DNA of 64,000 bases from Chloranthus sessilifolius (GCA_021018995.1 CM037585.1:69008646-69072645), one strand, 5' to 3'. Shown: positions 1 to 12,394, numbered from the stretch's first letter. Numbers and translations are program-made. Notes: generated by a model from the sequence alone, not told the origin.

Positions 1-2
1 AT

Positions 3-2183
3 ATGATTGACCAATTTATGGAGATTTTTATGGATGATTTTTCAATCTACGGAGACAGTTTTTCCCAGTGTTTACATCATCTCAAATTGGTGTTACAGAG
101 ATGTGAAGAAACCAATCTAGTTTTGAGCTGGGAAAAGAGCCATTTCATGGTCACCCAAGGCATTGTCCTTGGCCATGTTGTTTCCCACAAGGGCATTGAG
201 GTGGACAGAGCAAAAATTGATTTAATTGCACATTTACCACCTCCCAAAACTGTTAAATAAATCAGAAGTTTTCTGGGACATGCTGGATTTTACAGAAGGT
301 TCATTAAGGACTTCAGTAAAATAACCAAGCCTCTTTGTCATTTGTTGTGCCAAGATGTCCCTTTTGTTTTCAATAATGAATGCATGAAGGCATTTGAGTT
401 CTTAAAAAACTGTTTGATTTCAGCTCCAATATTGCAGTCTCCAGATTATTCACTACCTTTTGAACTGATGTGTGATGCATCAGATTATGCTTTGGGAGCT
501 GTCCTTGGACAGAGAAAGGAAAAGCTGCCTCATGTCATAGCTTATGCCAGTAGATCAATGATTGATGCATACCTCAATTACACAACAACTGAGAAGGAGC
601 TGCTGGCAATTGTTTTTGCTTTAGAGAAATTCAGGTCATATGTCTTGGGTTCACAAATAGTGGTGTTCACTGACCACTCTGCCTTGAAATACCTTCTGTC
701 TAAGAAGGACACCAAACCAAGATTAATCAGGTGGATTCTCCTATTACAGGAATTTGATTTACATATCAAAGATAAAAAGGGGGTGGAGAATGTGGTGGCT
801 GACCACCTATCTAGAATTTTAACTGCTGAGATTGATAGGCTGCCTATCAATGAATCTTTCCCTGATGAGCAACTTTTTGCCATTAGCATACACACTCCTT
901 GGTTTGCAAACATAGTCAACTTTTTGGCTACTAGAAGAATTCCTCAACACTGGAATAAAATGGATAAAGATCTTTTCTTCTCAAAGGTTAAACATTTTAT
1001 CTAGGAAGATCCTTATCTGTTTAAGAGTTGTGCAAACCAAATAATAAGAAAATGTGTCCCTGATCAAGAATTTCATAGAATACTTTCTATGTGTCATGAA
1101 CAGGCCTGTGGAGGTCATTTTAGTGGAAACAAAACTGCTGTAAAGGTTTTGCAGTGTGGATTTTATTGGCCTACACTTTTCAAAGATGCTCTGCAGCACT
1201 ATAAGTCTTGCCAGAACTGTCAGAAATTGGGCAGCATTTCTAAGAGAAACTCAATGCCTTTACAGCCTATTTTGGTAGTTGAGTTATTTGATGTTTGGGG
1301 GATAGACTTCATGGGTCCCTTTCCTCCTTCCAATGGGTATAATTTCATTTTAGTAGCTGTGGATTATGTATCCAAATGGATTGAAGCCACAGCCACTAAA
1401 ACAAATGATCACAAAGTGGTTCTTAAATTTCTTAAGGATCACATTTTTTCCAGGTTTGGTTTTCCCAGAGCCATTATCAGTGATGGGGGAAGCCATTTTT
1501 GTAATAAACATTTTGAAACTTTATTGAAAAAATACTCTGTGACTCATAGAGTAGCCACTTCATATCATCCACAAACCAGTGGACAAGTGGAGATTTCCAA
1601 TAGAGAAATCAAACATATACTGGAAAAGACTGTGAAGAAGGACAAAAAGGATTGGTCCTTTAAGCTAACTGATGCATTATGGGCATATAGGACAGCCTAT
1701 AAAACCCCAATTGGCATGTCCCCATTCAGGTTGGTCTATGGCAAAACATGCCATTTGCCAGTGGAGTTAGAATATAAAGCCTTTTGGGCCATTAAAACAT
1801 TGAACATGGATCTAACTACTGCTGGTAATTACAGGAAACTGCAACTTGCTGAGTTGGAGGAGCTGAGAATGGATGCATACACAAATTCAAGAGTTTACAA
1901 AGAGAAAGTCAAAGCTTTCCATGATAAAAATTTGTTGAGAAAAGAGTTCACAGCTGGCTCTAAGGTATGGTTATTTAACTCAAAACTCATGTTTTTTCCT
2001 GGAAAGCTGAGATCCAGATGGGAAGGGCCATATCGTTATTCGTGACCTTCTGGAGCTGTTGACATCCTTGATCCAAGTAATGGAAGAATCTTGAAAGTAA
2101 ATGGTCAAAGGCTCAAACCATGCATTGAAAATATCCAGGAGCCTGTGCTGCCCATCTATCATCATGAACCTCCCCAAATCTGA
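3..2183 (+). pseudogene. pol: pol fragment: reverse transcriptase end, RNase H, integrase
   Basis: One reading frame runs from 3 to 2183 and is broken by in-frame stops at 258-260, 1002-1004 and 2043-2045. The reverse transcriptase active-site box FMDD is at 27-38. RNase H shows MCDAS, TEKEL and TDHSAL, which hold its Asp/Glu/Asp residues. Integrase follows with an H-H-C-C zinc finger, then [15 protein letters not shown] and GQVEISNRE (the D,D,E catalytic residues) and a C-terminal RWEGPY module. Sister A2 has CAA and TGG at the first two stops, so these are point decay. The protein would have copied element RNA and joined the DNA to the genome. It is not functional as read. Confidence 0.93.
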
Positions 2184-2864
2184 TGGTATATAACTGTACA
2201 TTATGTTTTTATTTCATAGTTTTTGCTTAGTTTCTTTGTTTCTATTTTTATTCATGTTTGTTCTCTTTTCGCATGGTTTAAATAGGTGAAAAGTTATGTC
2301 ACAAAGTAAAAATTGTCTTTTTGCAAAGTTCAAATTACTTTTCGAAAAGAATCTGGAGTTGTAACGAACTGCTCAAAAGCAAGGATTTGCTTTTCGAATA
2401 GTTGTTTCTGAAGCTAGTTTCTTTTCGAAAAGATGTTTCTGAAGCTATTAACTTTTCGAATGGTACTGATGCCATTCGCAGTTGTAAAAAGGTCTATTTT
2501 GGAACTTTTTGAAAACTTAAAAAGGACTTTGTGAAATTAACTCTGAGCATATTTAAACCCTTTCGAAGTAAGGGTTTCATATTCGAAAGCTTTTTGAGAA
2601 CGACCTGTTCCATAGAAACCCTATTTCTCTCTTTCCTTACGTGATTTGAGAATCTAGCCACACTTTTCTTCACCTTTGTTCGATCATTTAAGCTTTCAGA
2701 GAAGGATTTTAGCTTCTGGTCTGGGGGATTTCTGCAAGCAAACAACACGTTCAATCAAAAACCCTAGATCTCGGTATTTCTCTGTGCATTCTCTCTGTTT
2801 ATCATTTGAAAATTTTGATTTTGTGTCAGCATCTATTGTGGGAATTTTCATACATAAATTTAGA
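2184..2864 (+). promoter_or_regulatory. Integrase-ORF2 spacer with TTCGAA motif array
   Basis: No convincing coding sequence. From about 2262 to 2600 there are roughly a dozen copies of CTTTTCGAAAAG and variants (TTTTCGCA, TTTTCGAATAG, TTCGAAAGC), one every 25-35 bases. The same motif fills the upstream part of the LTR of this element at 7386-7642. It may be a promoter or protein-binding array for ORF2; that role is inferred. Confidence 0.6.
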
Positions 2865-5336
2865 ATGGGAAAAGCAGAGAAATCATTGGCTGCCATATTC
2901 CCCAAATCCTCTGCTAAGAAAGTTAGCAAACTTACCCCAAAAGGAAAAACCAAAACTTTAGCCAAAAGAAAACTATCAATGGATAAAGCGGATAGGGTGG
3001 AGAAAGGGAAGAAAGTGAGACATGAGGAACCCATCCCTGCAGCTGCTAGTCCTGAGCCTGAGCTTCCTCCTCTGCCTATACATTTGGTACTGCCAAATCC
3101 ATTCATTGAAGCTCAGAAGCTAATTCCTGAACTGATTGTGGACGAAACTTTTTTCGTCAACAAACCGGATTGTCAGCTATCCTTAAGATACATGAGAGAT
3201 GCCTCACTAAGCAATATCCTTACCCCTCTGCCAGAGAAAATTTACCCGCGAATGGTAAAGTTATGGTACCAAAAGCTGGTAAAAGTCACTGAAAAAGATG
3301 CTGATGTCCCTACCCTGGTTATCTTTATTGATGATTGCGATTTAATTGTCACATTTGAAGACATAGGGAATGCTTTGGGGATACCCTTCCAATTTGATCC
3401 TTCCATTAAAGCGACCTCCTTTAGAGAAATGGTACACATTTAACCCAAGGAATTGTTGGCATGGACTACCATAATGAGGAGAGACCTAGCACCCCAATTT
3501 TTATTGATGGATTCCATTTTAAGGGAAGTTTTATGTCAAAGCACGACCAAGAGAGGAGAACACCAATTCTAGAGGCTCTCTTTCATTTTTCTAAGGGGCA
3601 ATTTTTCAATGCCCCTATGTTAATTTTTGAAGCCATGACTGATATTAGTGCCAAGTTGAAAAAGGAGCAGAAATTAGTTGGCCTCCCATTTGGTAGATTG
3701 ATCACAGCCCTCCTCAGAGCCAAGTTTGACATTGATGACCAGGAGCCATTTGAAGTCATAGCTCCTCACAATTTTGGGAAAAAGGCTTGGACTACAAGCC
3801 AAGCCATGCTGAAAAGACTGAGAGAGGAAGGTGATCCTGCACTGCATTAATGAACCTCCTAGCTCTTTAGAACCGGTTTTGCCAGATCCTGAGGTGACCA
3901 TCTCTTTAGCTGCACCAATTCTTGAAGCAGCTCTGCCAGACCCTGTGGTGACCAGCTCTTTAGCTGCACCCATTTTTGAAGTAACTATCCTTCCCATGGT
4001 GACCAGCTCTTTAGCTGCACCAATTCTTGAGGAAGTTGGCCTTTTACCCTCCTCCCCTAGTCCAGCCCCTGCCACTTCACCTATCCCAGCTGTCCCATCT
4101 CCCATACCCACCATTATCCCAATTGTAGATTCCCCCTCTACACCAACCACTCCAACCATACTCACACCACCAATTTCTCCCACCAATACCCATGTTTTGG
4201 CTGCAGACTTTATTGCCCAATCTCCCTGCACTCCTCTGCTCCAAAGCCCCTCAAATTCACCTGCTCATTCAGCCCACACACCTGAAGTATCCCATACATC
4301 TGAACCTGAGTCTTTCCCTACAGAGGCTTATTCCTCATTAATGGGATCTATTTTTGAAACTGTGGGGCTTGAACCTATCCCTATACCTGATCCTCATCAT
4401 TTCACTCACTTCCCTAATTCTCCCTTTACAGCCATCTCACCCATTGCACCTCCACCATCCACTTCAGTTGTACTAGTCCCTGCTATGCACACCTCTCCCA
4501 CACCTGCATCTATTAACCAAATACTTGCCTACCTCCAATCCATCCAAGCCCAACTACAACTCACAGAAAACCGATCATGACCAATGACCTTCTCAAACCT
4601 TAGCCTCCACATCCCACACAACCACCATTACCCACTGTACCCTCTGTTGATGCCCATGCTCTGAGAAGCCGAACTAGAGGTAGTATTGGTTGATCTGCCC
4701 ACCCCCACCACTACTGCCCATGCTACCCAAACTAAACTTGAAGTACCTCTGGTTGCATCCCCTTCACCACTCCTCACTTTCTCTGAGCAAGCCACTCAGA
4801 CCGACCCTGAAGTCCTCCTTCTAGACACTTCTTCTCCCACTCCCATAGCTAGGATACCTTTGGTCCCCTACCATTCCATTCCCCTTCCCAGATTTGCCAC
4901 CCTCCGAAGAGCCATGGAAGAAAATCCATATATCTGCAGAGATGTTCTAAAGGGGTTAGCTGATTTACAAGCCTACATTAGAACCCCTTATGAAAACCAG
5001 ATTCGGAAATTGGAGTTATTTATGAAATTTGAGAGAGAGAAAATGAAGGACTTGCTGGGGCAAACTTTTTAGATTGTTCGGAGTGAGCAGCACAAGGTGA
5101 CCATGTTGCAAGCACAGCTTGACCAAGAAAAACTGAAGACCACTAGACTTGGAAAGTACATTGGCCTCACCAAAAAGATCAAATCGGAGGAATACACTGA
5201 GCTGCAAAATACAATCCAGGAGAAAGATAAATCAAGTTCAGACTCCAATACTGATTCTAGTTCTGCCTCTGACAGTGACTCCAGTTCTGAGCCCATTGAA
5301 CCAACTTATGATACAGATTTTGACCCCAGTTATTAA
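2865..5336 (+). pseudogene. ORF2 (post-integrase) protein, putative plant transposon protein domain
   Basis: The chosen start is ATG 2865, followed by a lysine-rich N-terminus with nuclear-localisation character. A conserved globular region follows, with YPRMVKLWYQ, a hydrophobic IDD box, IGNALGIPF, ERRTPILEALF and LPFGRLITALL. It resembles the 'putative plant transposon protein' domain (Pfam Transposase_32 type) of Athila ORFs. Next come a Pro/Ser/Thr-rich linker with three ATQT-type repeats, a Lys/Glu-rich helical stretch and a Ser/Asp-rich acidic tail ending in DFDPSY. The reading is broken by a stop at 3441-3443, frameshifts near 3450 and 3835, and stops near 4580 and 5072. I see no signal peptide or membrane segment, so the 'envelope' label often used for Athila ORFs is not supported here. 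Function unknown. Confidence 0.8.
3894..4046 (+). repeat. Three 51-54 bp tandem repeats inside ORF2 linker
   Basis: Units start at GTGACC 3894, 3948 and 3999 and encode the repeated peptide VTSSLAAPI. A2 has a reduced version at 23285-23400, so copy number changes between sisters. Confidence 0.8.
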
Positions 5337-5504
5337 AGCACTTTGTATTTATCTGTGTTATGAGTTTGTAATATAAATTCTGGTTTTTCTTGTGAAATTA
5401 CTGTGCATTTTTGTCTGTCCTCTTGTCATCATGATTTTTTTTATTTTTTTTTCTTGCTTGTGTCTCTTCTTTGCTTTGGACCAGTGTGGACCCTGCTCCC
5501 CTTT

Positions 5505-5518
5505 GGTTTGGGGGTGTG
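5505..5518 (+). other. Internal second polypurine tract
   Basis: GGTTTGGGGGTGTG is nearly the same as the tract before the LTR at 7107-7119 but lies 1.6 kb upstream. Equivalent copies are at 45903-45919 and, reversed, at 62811-62824. Confidence 0.65.
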
Positions 5519-7106
5519 ACAGAAATGTCAATAATCAATAATTGAGTTAACATCAGTACAGCTTATGATCAGTGGAATTTTTGAAAATGAAGTAATTTCA
5601 CATCCGCTGTTTTGAAAAAAATGAAGAAGTTAAAAAACTTTTTAAAATTAATTTCTAGTGTAATTCTAATACTTTCATGAAGTGAATGTCAAGAAATTTC
5701 CAAAAGAAAATTGATGTTTTAGTAAACCTAAAAAGAGGGAAAACAGTGATGATATACCTTAGGAATTTGATAAAAAACCACACCCAGTGAGGTTTGGGCC
5801 TGAAATGTATTCTTTGGAGGTATGAATTGACAATTTTTTCTGCTTTTGGGACTGATTGAACCTGCTTACTTGCACTAGAAGTTACACATATCCAAATTGA
5901 AATAATTTGATAGCACTCGTGATATTAAAGACATGATGTAAGGCCTCCTTTTGGACAGTTTGAACCTTACAAAGCCCCACCTTTTGAAACTGCCCTTGAT
6001 ACACACCATTTGAGCTTTACAAATCTAAGATTTCTTTGAAACCTCATCTAATAACCTCATCAACTTCATTTAGCCTAACCCTCACTCTGAGAAGTCAGAA
6101 GATAAAGGGAAGGAAGCTGAAGAAAGGAGAATTGAGTAACTGTTTGACAACAAAAGAAGAATAAAAAGTGAAGGCAATGATGTATCAGCAGAAGAAATGT
6201 GGCATCCCAGTCAATGCTAATTTGAAAAAAAAAATAAAAAAAAATTGAGAAAAATAAAAAGAGAGAAGGCATTTCATTGGAAGTTTGAAAAAGAAAGAGA
6301 AAAAGATGGCCACTTTGGCTCTAGAAATTCAAAGAAGAAGATGAAAATATGCTGAATTAAAGAAGGTTTGTGTATCACCTCCTTACCTTGACTGACTTCT
6401 CAATTTTGAACACCATTCCACCCCTCTATTCTTGAGAAATTTCACCCATAAGCCACATTACAATCCCAGTAAAGTCCTTACTGATCAATGATGGATTGAG
6501 CTGTCACATGGAGATAAGAATTTGTGTAATCTATGGTGAAAAGAGCAATAAATTCTGAACTAAAAGCAATGCCTATGCTCATGCTTACAGTCCTATTTGA
6601 GGGCTGTAACTGCTCTTGAGCCGTGTGAAATAGTACAACCCTCTTACTTACATGTTGAGTGAAAATCCTGGTGAGAGATGGGTTTGAAATCAACTCATTG
6701 GGGTATCATCAAAGCTGGATTCTTAAATAGAGGGCAAGCTGTTCATTCATTTTCCTTGTAAATAACTTTTGACATAAATTGACTGAGTGGTAACAAGAAT
6801 TACAGCAGAATGTTAGTTTTGAACTGATGTTTTTCTTGAAAATCTTCTTACAACATGACTAATGCAGGTGTGAATAATCTGATTGGATGAAAGTTTGTCA
6901 GTAATGAGCGCAATGATCTTAAGCGATTTATTGAAGAAGTTTGTGGGTACCTTCTTTGAAAACCCTCGGAGACTTCACTCCTCCACTAGGGATCACCTAG
7001 GGGTTTAAAAGGCTTGTTGCATATGCTAAATGCAACTGTGCTCCCTACAAAAGTGGTTGTTTACTTTGTTTTTAATTTTATCTTTGCTCAGGGACTAGCA
7101 AAGCTT

Positions 7107-7119
7107 AGGTTTGGGGGTG
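7107..7119 (+). other. Polypurine tract next to the 3' LTR
   Basis: AGGTTTGGGGGTG directly precedes the LTR start TGTTGAGAACTGG. It is the expected primer for plus-strand DNA synthesis. Confidence 0.85.
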
Positions 7120-7385
7120 TGTTGAGAACTGGAAAATACCAATTTTCACCCCTCAACCTGAGTCTTGATAGACCTTTGAGAGAACTAAATAAGTGTTCTA
7201 AGTGCTTGTGTTTCAGCTAACAATAAAGACAGGCTTAACCATAAAAGCAGCTTAAAAGTGCCAAAGAGATGATAATCCATGTCGATCCAAAGGAAGAAAG
7301 AGAAGGGACAACCTCACTAGCTGTTAAAAGGTCTGAACTGAAGAGGCAAAGACTAGGTCTCAACCCAGAAAAGAAGTATGGAGCA

Positions 7386-7642
7386 ATTCGAACAGAAAAA
7401 TGCACTACAGAGTACTTTTCGCAAAGAGCCTGAACGGTTCGAAAAGAACCAGAACTCTGTGAAAAGAACTGAAAACTCTAGGCTTAACTTTCGAAGAGCA
7501 CCTGAACTCTTCGAAGAGATGATTGACCTTTTCGAAAAGAAGAGAACTCCATTCGAACATAACCAGAACGTTGCGAAAAGAGCTTCAGGAGTTACAACAC
7601 ATTGCGAAAAGTCCCCTAAACTGTGCGAAAAGGTATTCTGGA
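7386..7642 (+). promoter_or_regulatory. TTCGAA / TTGCGAAAAG motif array in U3
   Basis: About 11 copies in 260 bases: ATTCGAAC, TTTTCGCAAAG, GTTCGAAAAG, CTTCGAAGAG, TTTTCGAAAAG, TTGCGAAAAG and similar. The array ends about 350 bp upstream of the TATA box. The A2 LTR has the same array at about 14892-15130. Confidence 0.65.
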
Positions 7643-7989
7643 GATTCCCAGCTTTTGCAAGGGCAATTCAGTAATCTTTTTCATGCGTCCCAATGCATTT
7701 AAAAACCTAGGGACATTCCAGAAGATTCTAAGCATGAAGCGAAGGCATATTCCGCCCCAGGTGAGCACCCTTAAATGAAATAAACTTGGCGGGAACTTCT
7801 AGAAACTCTAACAAACTTTCAAAATGCATAACAGAATTGATGCTTTTGTCGCCTGATTGGCTGAACCAGATCGAGCAATACTGATTGGCCAGAACAGATC
7901 TGGATCCTTGTGCTTGACTACCATTGGTCGATACAGATCTGAGCACTTCTGATTGGTTGATACACATCTAAGCTAGACTTAGAGAAAAC

Positions 7990-7997
7990 TATAAATA
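7990..7997 (+). promoter_or_regulatory. TATA box of A1 LTR
   Basis: TATAAATA in a conserved context (ACTATAAATAGACGAACC). It occurs at the same place in the A2 LTR. Confidence 0.7.
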
Positions 7998-8983
7998 GAC
8001 GAACCATTTACCCAATTTGGGCTTCCAGATTTTGAGTTTCATTCCTATTCCCCCATTACCAAACTAGATAGTTTGTCTGAAATCCCTGTAATAGCCTCAC
8101 TTTTACTTGCAATTGAGAGCTGTGAGATACTTCTGTAATTCAAAAGAGAGTTGTATTCAAGACTACAAATCGAGGAAATTTATTTAAGTGGCATGCTCTG
8201 TAATTGTAATGGTGAATTTGAAAAGGTTGCTGTAAACCGTACATTCTCAATTGGACTCATGTTAAGGGTGCCCTCTGATCTCCTTATTGCATTAGACTCC
8301 TTTAGATTTACTATTTTTCATGCAATTTCCCTTGATTCATTAATCTTGTGAGAATTAGTGTTTGTAACCTAATCTCTCACGGCATTTGTAGTGATGCTTC
8401 CTGTTCTAAATTAAGGCTTTGGAGTTAAGACTATTGAATGGTCTGTGGACAAACCATAGCCATAAGCCTAAATCTAATCCTTGAGTTAGATTTATTTCTC
8501 TTACATCTGTGCTAGTAGCCAGATGAAGATTAGATCATCCCTCAGTTGAGCTGCAGTCTTTCTCATTGTATTTCAAGGACCAAATCAAAGTTAGATATTA
8601 CTTCTCCATTTTTTATAAGTTTACCTCAAAATTCCCCCAACTCGGATCTGAATCATTTAGTTTAACTTTTACTTTTATCATTTAGTTAATGTGACAAATT
8701 CAACCTCCCATCTTATGTGCTTTCTAGATAGGATAAGAGGCCATATCTGGTAGCTCAGATCTGGAGGTTTATCTTGCATTTTAGACAAATTCTCTGTGGA
8801 CGATCTTTTACTCACTTACATTTAAAACTTGCTACAATTGGCCCTGATCTTGCAGGCTAATTCACTTCCCTTTGTGCTGATATTTCTTTACTCTTTTTTT
8901 TGTTCTAGATTCATTATAACTTAGCAGTTGCAAACCTGTTTTCAAAACACAAATAAATCAAGCACACTTAGAACAAATCAACA

Positions 8984-9335
8984 GGAATCAGGCTTACCCG
9001 AAGCAGAAAGAGAAAGATCACGCTTTGATCAGTTGAACTTACTGGACGAAAAGAGACTCCTAGCCTTATGCCATACCCAAGTATACCAGGGGCGAATCGC
9101 ACGTGCCTACAATAAAGGTGTCCGCGATCGAGATCTAAAGGTATGAGACACTGTGCTGAAGAAGATCTTCCCATCCCTCCATGCCGATCCAAGAGGAATG
9201 TTTAACTTGAACTGGGAAGGACCATACGTCATTCAAGAAGTGCTGCCAGGATACGCCATCCGCCTCGCCACCATGGACGGAGATCATCTTCCTGAGCCCA
9301 TCAATGTTGGATACGTTCAACGGTTCTACTCTTAG
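8984..9335 (+). pseudogene. pol: Tat integrase C-terminal fragment
   Basis: The frame runs into Athila A1 on the left, so only the tail remains. It reads LLDEKRLLALCHTQVYQ, ARAYNKGVRDRDLKV, then a stop at 9144-9146 where relatives have Trp, then DPRGMFNLNWEGPYVI and a terminal VGYVQRFYS. The pattern (Arg-rich helix, GPY module, Leu/Met-Asp-Gly turn) matches Tat/Retand-type integrases and differs from the Athila integrases here. Confidence 0.88.
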
Positions 9336-10645
9336 TCCATCGCGAGCAGGTAAGTATTGATGAAACAGATATGTGACTGCTTAAGAACCACCCAAAAGAG
9401 GCCATCATTCCAAGCACAGTAGCCCAAAAACATCCCTAAAAATGATGATATCCTTTGCTACCACATTTGAGCCTGGGCCTTTCTTTCAATAAACCCATTC
9501 CCCAAAAAAATATATAAATGTGTACATATACCAAAAAAAAAAAAAAGATGCATGTGTATCAAGTTACTATCAAAAAAAAAAAAAAATCGAAAAAGCAAAA
9601 CCTTAAAGAGAGATTGCCTCAAATAAAGCAAAAAGGACAAAGAAGAATTACGAGGCATGTACAGCAAAACCCCCAAGGAAGAAAGTATGTTGAGAAAACT
9701 GAAGTCGTATCAAGGAAACCCTTTTAGCCCAGCATACCTTCAAATCCTAACCTAACCCATGGCCAAGCTACACCCTGAAGGATGCCCTCTTTGTAGGTTC
9801 GCAAGCAGTCATAATATATGTTAAATCAACATGAGCCGAGTCGCAAGACGACACCAGAGCCCCATCTAGCCGGCTATGACGGAATCGACGTCTATGTCAT
9901 GGCACTTGAAAAAATAATAATAAAAAGAATAAAAAATAAAAGCTCAAAGCAAGATGGACGTGGTGAAAACCCGAATGGGCGCTACGGGTAAAAATAACGA
10001 GCTTGTGCGGACTAGGTGAAAACTCGAAAGGGCGCTTGGGGTTAGAGAGCTAAACCCATGGACATGGTGAAAACTCGAAAGGGCGCCACGGGTAAAAAAG
10101 GAGAGGAGATAAATAAATAAGAAGAAAAGAAAAAAAAGACAGAGAAAAGTTTGGACTGATAGAAATTATTCAAGAGCCTCCTTGGTTACTAACCCTGCCC
10201 CCTTGATTTTGGGGGGTCGTTCATGCTAGTTCAAGTCAGGTTCCAACCAGAATTGTCTTTGTGAAACCCGCACCGTCAAACGTATGACCCAAGGCAAGGA
10301 GAAAAGTTTAACTCAATCTAAGGGGATCCAATTCTGGCCTTGGCAAAATTCGGAAACCCACCCAGGTCCGACGCCAAAGAAAGGGTTCAACCATGCTCGA
10401 AAAGTAGACCCAGGATTCCCCAAAGTATCACCCAATGATTAAAAATAGTCGGTGTGATGACTAGCGTGTTTTCCTTTTTACAAGTATAGAGCAAAAAAAA
10501 AATAATATAACAACAAAAAATAAAAAAAATATATAGATATATATATATACGTATACCAAAAATGTGTGTATCTGTAAAGGGGTTTTCTACGGCCCTTTTT
10601 TCTGTGTGTATGATCTGTGCAAAAAGTTATGTGTATAGGAAGGAG
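9336..10645 (+). other. Tat spacer between integrase and antisense genes
   Basis: No gene. It holds A-rich simple stretches at about 9530-9600 and 10490-10560, plus the GTGAAAAC repeats listed separately. Confidence 0.7.
9958..10100 (+). repeat. GTGAAAACYCGAAWGGGCGC repeats
   Basis: Three copies of GTGAAAACYCGAAWGGGCGC at about 9962, 10013 and 10069, about 50-60 bases apart. This motif is common in Tat-lineage non-coding regions. Confidence 0.75.
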
Positions 10646-11929
10646 TTAACGGCCCAGCTCGCGCTTCAAAGCGCTAATCTCAGCATAAAGATCATCCTCT
10701 CGGACATTCCTCTCAGTTAACCAACGACCATGCAGGCTCTTGAACTTCTTCCAAGAAGAGTCGGCGGCTCCAAAAGCAACACTCAGTGATTCCTTCAAGC
10801 AGAGAACCTCGCTCTCCGTTGTGTCTGCTCTAACCCTCTCGCATGCCAAGAGTTCTTGCAGGACCCTCTTCTAATCCACCAATAGCTCGATACGGGTTCA
10901 GAGCGCCGCCTCTTTCTTTGGCCAGGGGCCTCTAGTATCAATGATCTCTGACAAATCCGGGCCATCAGCGGCAAGCCGCTCAGCCAACAGCCAGGCCTCG
11001 TACTCAGGAGAAGTTCTAACTGAGTCTCTCTGCTCAAAATCACACATCAGTGTCGACTAAAGCGTCTCCCAAAGAGCAGCAATCCGATCTATGTCCCCAG
11101 AGGATCCCCTAGAAAAGATCAAATCACATAAAGGGGGTCTGGCCTCACAAGGCACCTGTTGAGGGCAGCCGAACTGACGCAGCACCTAGAATAGGAAGTA
11201 GAAGGTGCTGCCGGTCAGCCCTACGAAGGTGATGCCCTCATGGTCTCTAGAATGAATCACTGGGAAGGTCCGGTCCAACCAAGGAAGCCTCCATGTTAGC
11301 TCAACATCGACCAACCAAAGTTTCAGAGCCGACATATCACCCTGGGGAAGTAAGTGGCATCTACCCAAAAAACATTGGGCCACCTCGCCTCGAGCAACAT
11401 AAAAGCGAGGCACGGGCCCCAAAACGGCAAAATGCTCACCCAGCCAGACCTAGAGCAACAAGGGGCATCCCCGAAGGCCCTCCACCTTGCCCAAGGCAAA
11501 AGAATCAAGGCATCGGTACAGCTCGGCAAGCACCACGTGCATCATGGACAGGCCCGCCTCCAACTCCATGAAAATATTGCAAACTACCAATGAGAAGCTC
11601 TCTCCCCCGGTGTAGAAGAGGATTTCAGAGATGAGACCAAGTGCTAGAGCTTTCACGTTAAAGACACTCCTAACCGGCAATCTTCGAAGGCTTTCATAGC
11701 CGAAAAGTTCTTTGAGGAATTTCAGCGAACACCTTGTGGGCCCCCCGACGAGGCTCTTCTCGTACTCGGATTTCTTCAAACCGAGAGTAAAGTGGAAAGA
11801 TCTAGAAGAACCTAGCCTAGGCATAACTCTTACAAGGTCCCTATGAAGCTTAAGGCCAGACAAATTGGATAGCTCCTCAAGGGTTGGGGTCAGCTCCCGC
11901 TTCCCAAAATGGAATACATGGAGGTTCAC
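10646..11929 (-). pseudogene. Antisense Tat gene A (DUF7745-like protein with coiled-coil tail)
   Basis: On the minus strand the frame begins at or before 11929 (the reading upstream, WELLHSAAS...WDVNL, continues the domain to about 11990). It contains FHFGKRELTPTLEEL, a long helical middle and LWLVDVELTWRLPWLDRTF. The C-terminus is Leu/Glu/Lys/Arg-rich and likely coiled coil, ending ISALKRELGR at 10646. Stops at about 11450 and 11186 and a frameshift near 10880 break it. The N-terminal pattern resembles the DUF7745 family found in plant retroelement-linked proteins; I am moderately sure of that family. It lies downstream of gene B on the same strand, with palindrome cluster A (12278-12394) about 350 bp upstream. 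Confidence 0.65.
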
Positions 11930-12277
11930 ATCCCAGCACGAAGCGGCGGAATGAAGGAGTTCCCACCGAAGAAGAATCTCTAGGAAGGAAGGCGAGATAG
12001 CCCAAGGCGCTCCAAGTCAGTGAGCTCACTCTCATTCAGACTCCCAAAACAAGCTGTCAGGAACTTGGGCCTCAGGCCCAACAAAGAGGAGGGTTAGGAA
12101 GCGGATCCATGAACGTACAAGGATCTTTTGGGAATATAAGAATCAATGTAGGGTGATGGACCTGCCTTGGAAAAATAAGAGCAAAAGAGGCCAGTCAAAG
12201 GAGCCAAGTCAAATAAAAAAGGAATAATTTCTGGGCCAACTCGGGCATAAAAGGCCCCACTGCCCCCAGGTCAAACC

Positions 12278-12394
12278 TGGAGCAACTAATAGTTGCGCCA
12301 GTGCATTCTTTCCCCAGTTTGGCCTAGCGCAACTAATAGTTGCGCCAGTGCATTATTGTTTCGATTTAGCCTGGCCCAACTATTAGTTGCGCCA
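12278..12394. repeat. Palindrome cluster A (3 copies)
   Basis: Copies at 12278-12300, 12325-12347 and 12372-12394. Consensus: arm TGGCGCAACTA, one base, arm TAGTTGCGCCA. The left arms of all three carry one change. The cluster lies between antisense gene A and gene B. Confidence 0.9.

Larger units (their letters stand above)
5337..7119 (+). other. 3' untranslated region of A1
   Basis: About 1.8 kb without a credible gene. It starts after ORF2, contains a second polypurine tract at 5505-5518 and ends at the tract next to the LTR. Large parts can be lined up by eye with 45738-47500 (Athila C) and with the reverse strand of 55243-62810 (Athila D), including the stretch around 5770-6020. A likely RNA stem pairs GGACAGTTT (5953-5961) with GAAACTGCCC (5986-5995). 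Confidence 0.8.
1..8983 (+). mobile_element. Athila-type Ty3/gypsy element A1 (5' part outside the window)
   Basis: Reading left to right: the reverse transcriptase end, RNase H, integrase, a motif-rich spacer, ORF2, a long 3' UTR and a complete 3' LTR. The order pol, extra ORF, long 3' UTR, LTR is typical of the Athila lineage. It is a near-identical sister of A2 at 14628-27016. It ends at CA 8983, where Tat integrase sequence starts in mid-gene, so A1 inserted into the Tat element. The expected 5-bp target duplication after the LTR is GGAAT (8984-8988); its partner lies outside the window. Confidence 0.93.
7120..8983 (+). repeat. 3' LTR of A1
   Basis: Starts TGTTGAGAACTGG and ends CAACA; 1864 bp. 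It aligns along its length with the LTR at 14628-16470. A TATA box, TATAAATA, lies at 7990-7997, about 870 bp from the start, so most motif repeats fall in U3. A C-to-T-rich drift and small indels separate it from the A2 copy. Confidence 0.95.

Noticed and set aside
578..919. Minus-strand frame of 113 codons opposite RNase H
   Set aside because: Shadow of the pol frame; the A2 counterpart is much shorter (20558-20749).
2865..5336. ORF2 as a retroviral envelope protein
   Set aside because: No signal peptide, transmembrane segment or fusion-type stretch seen in any of the four copies.
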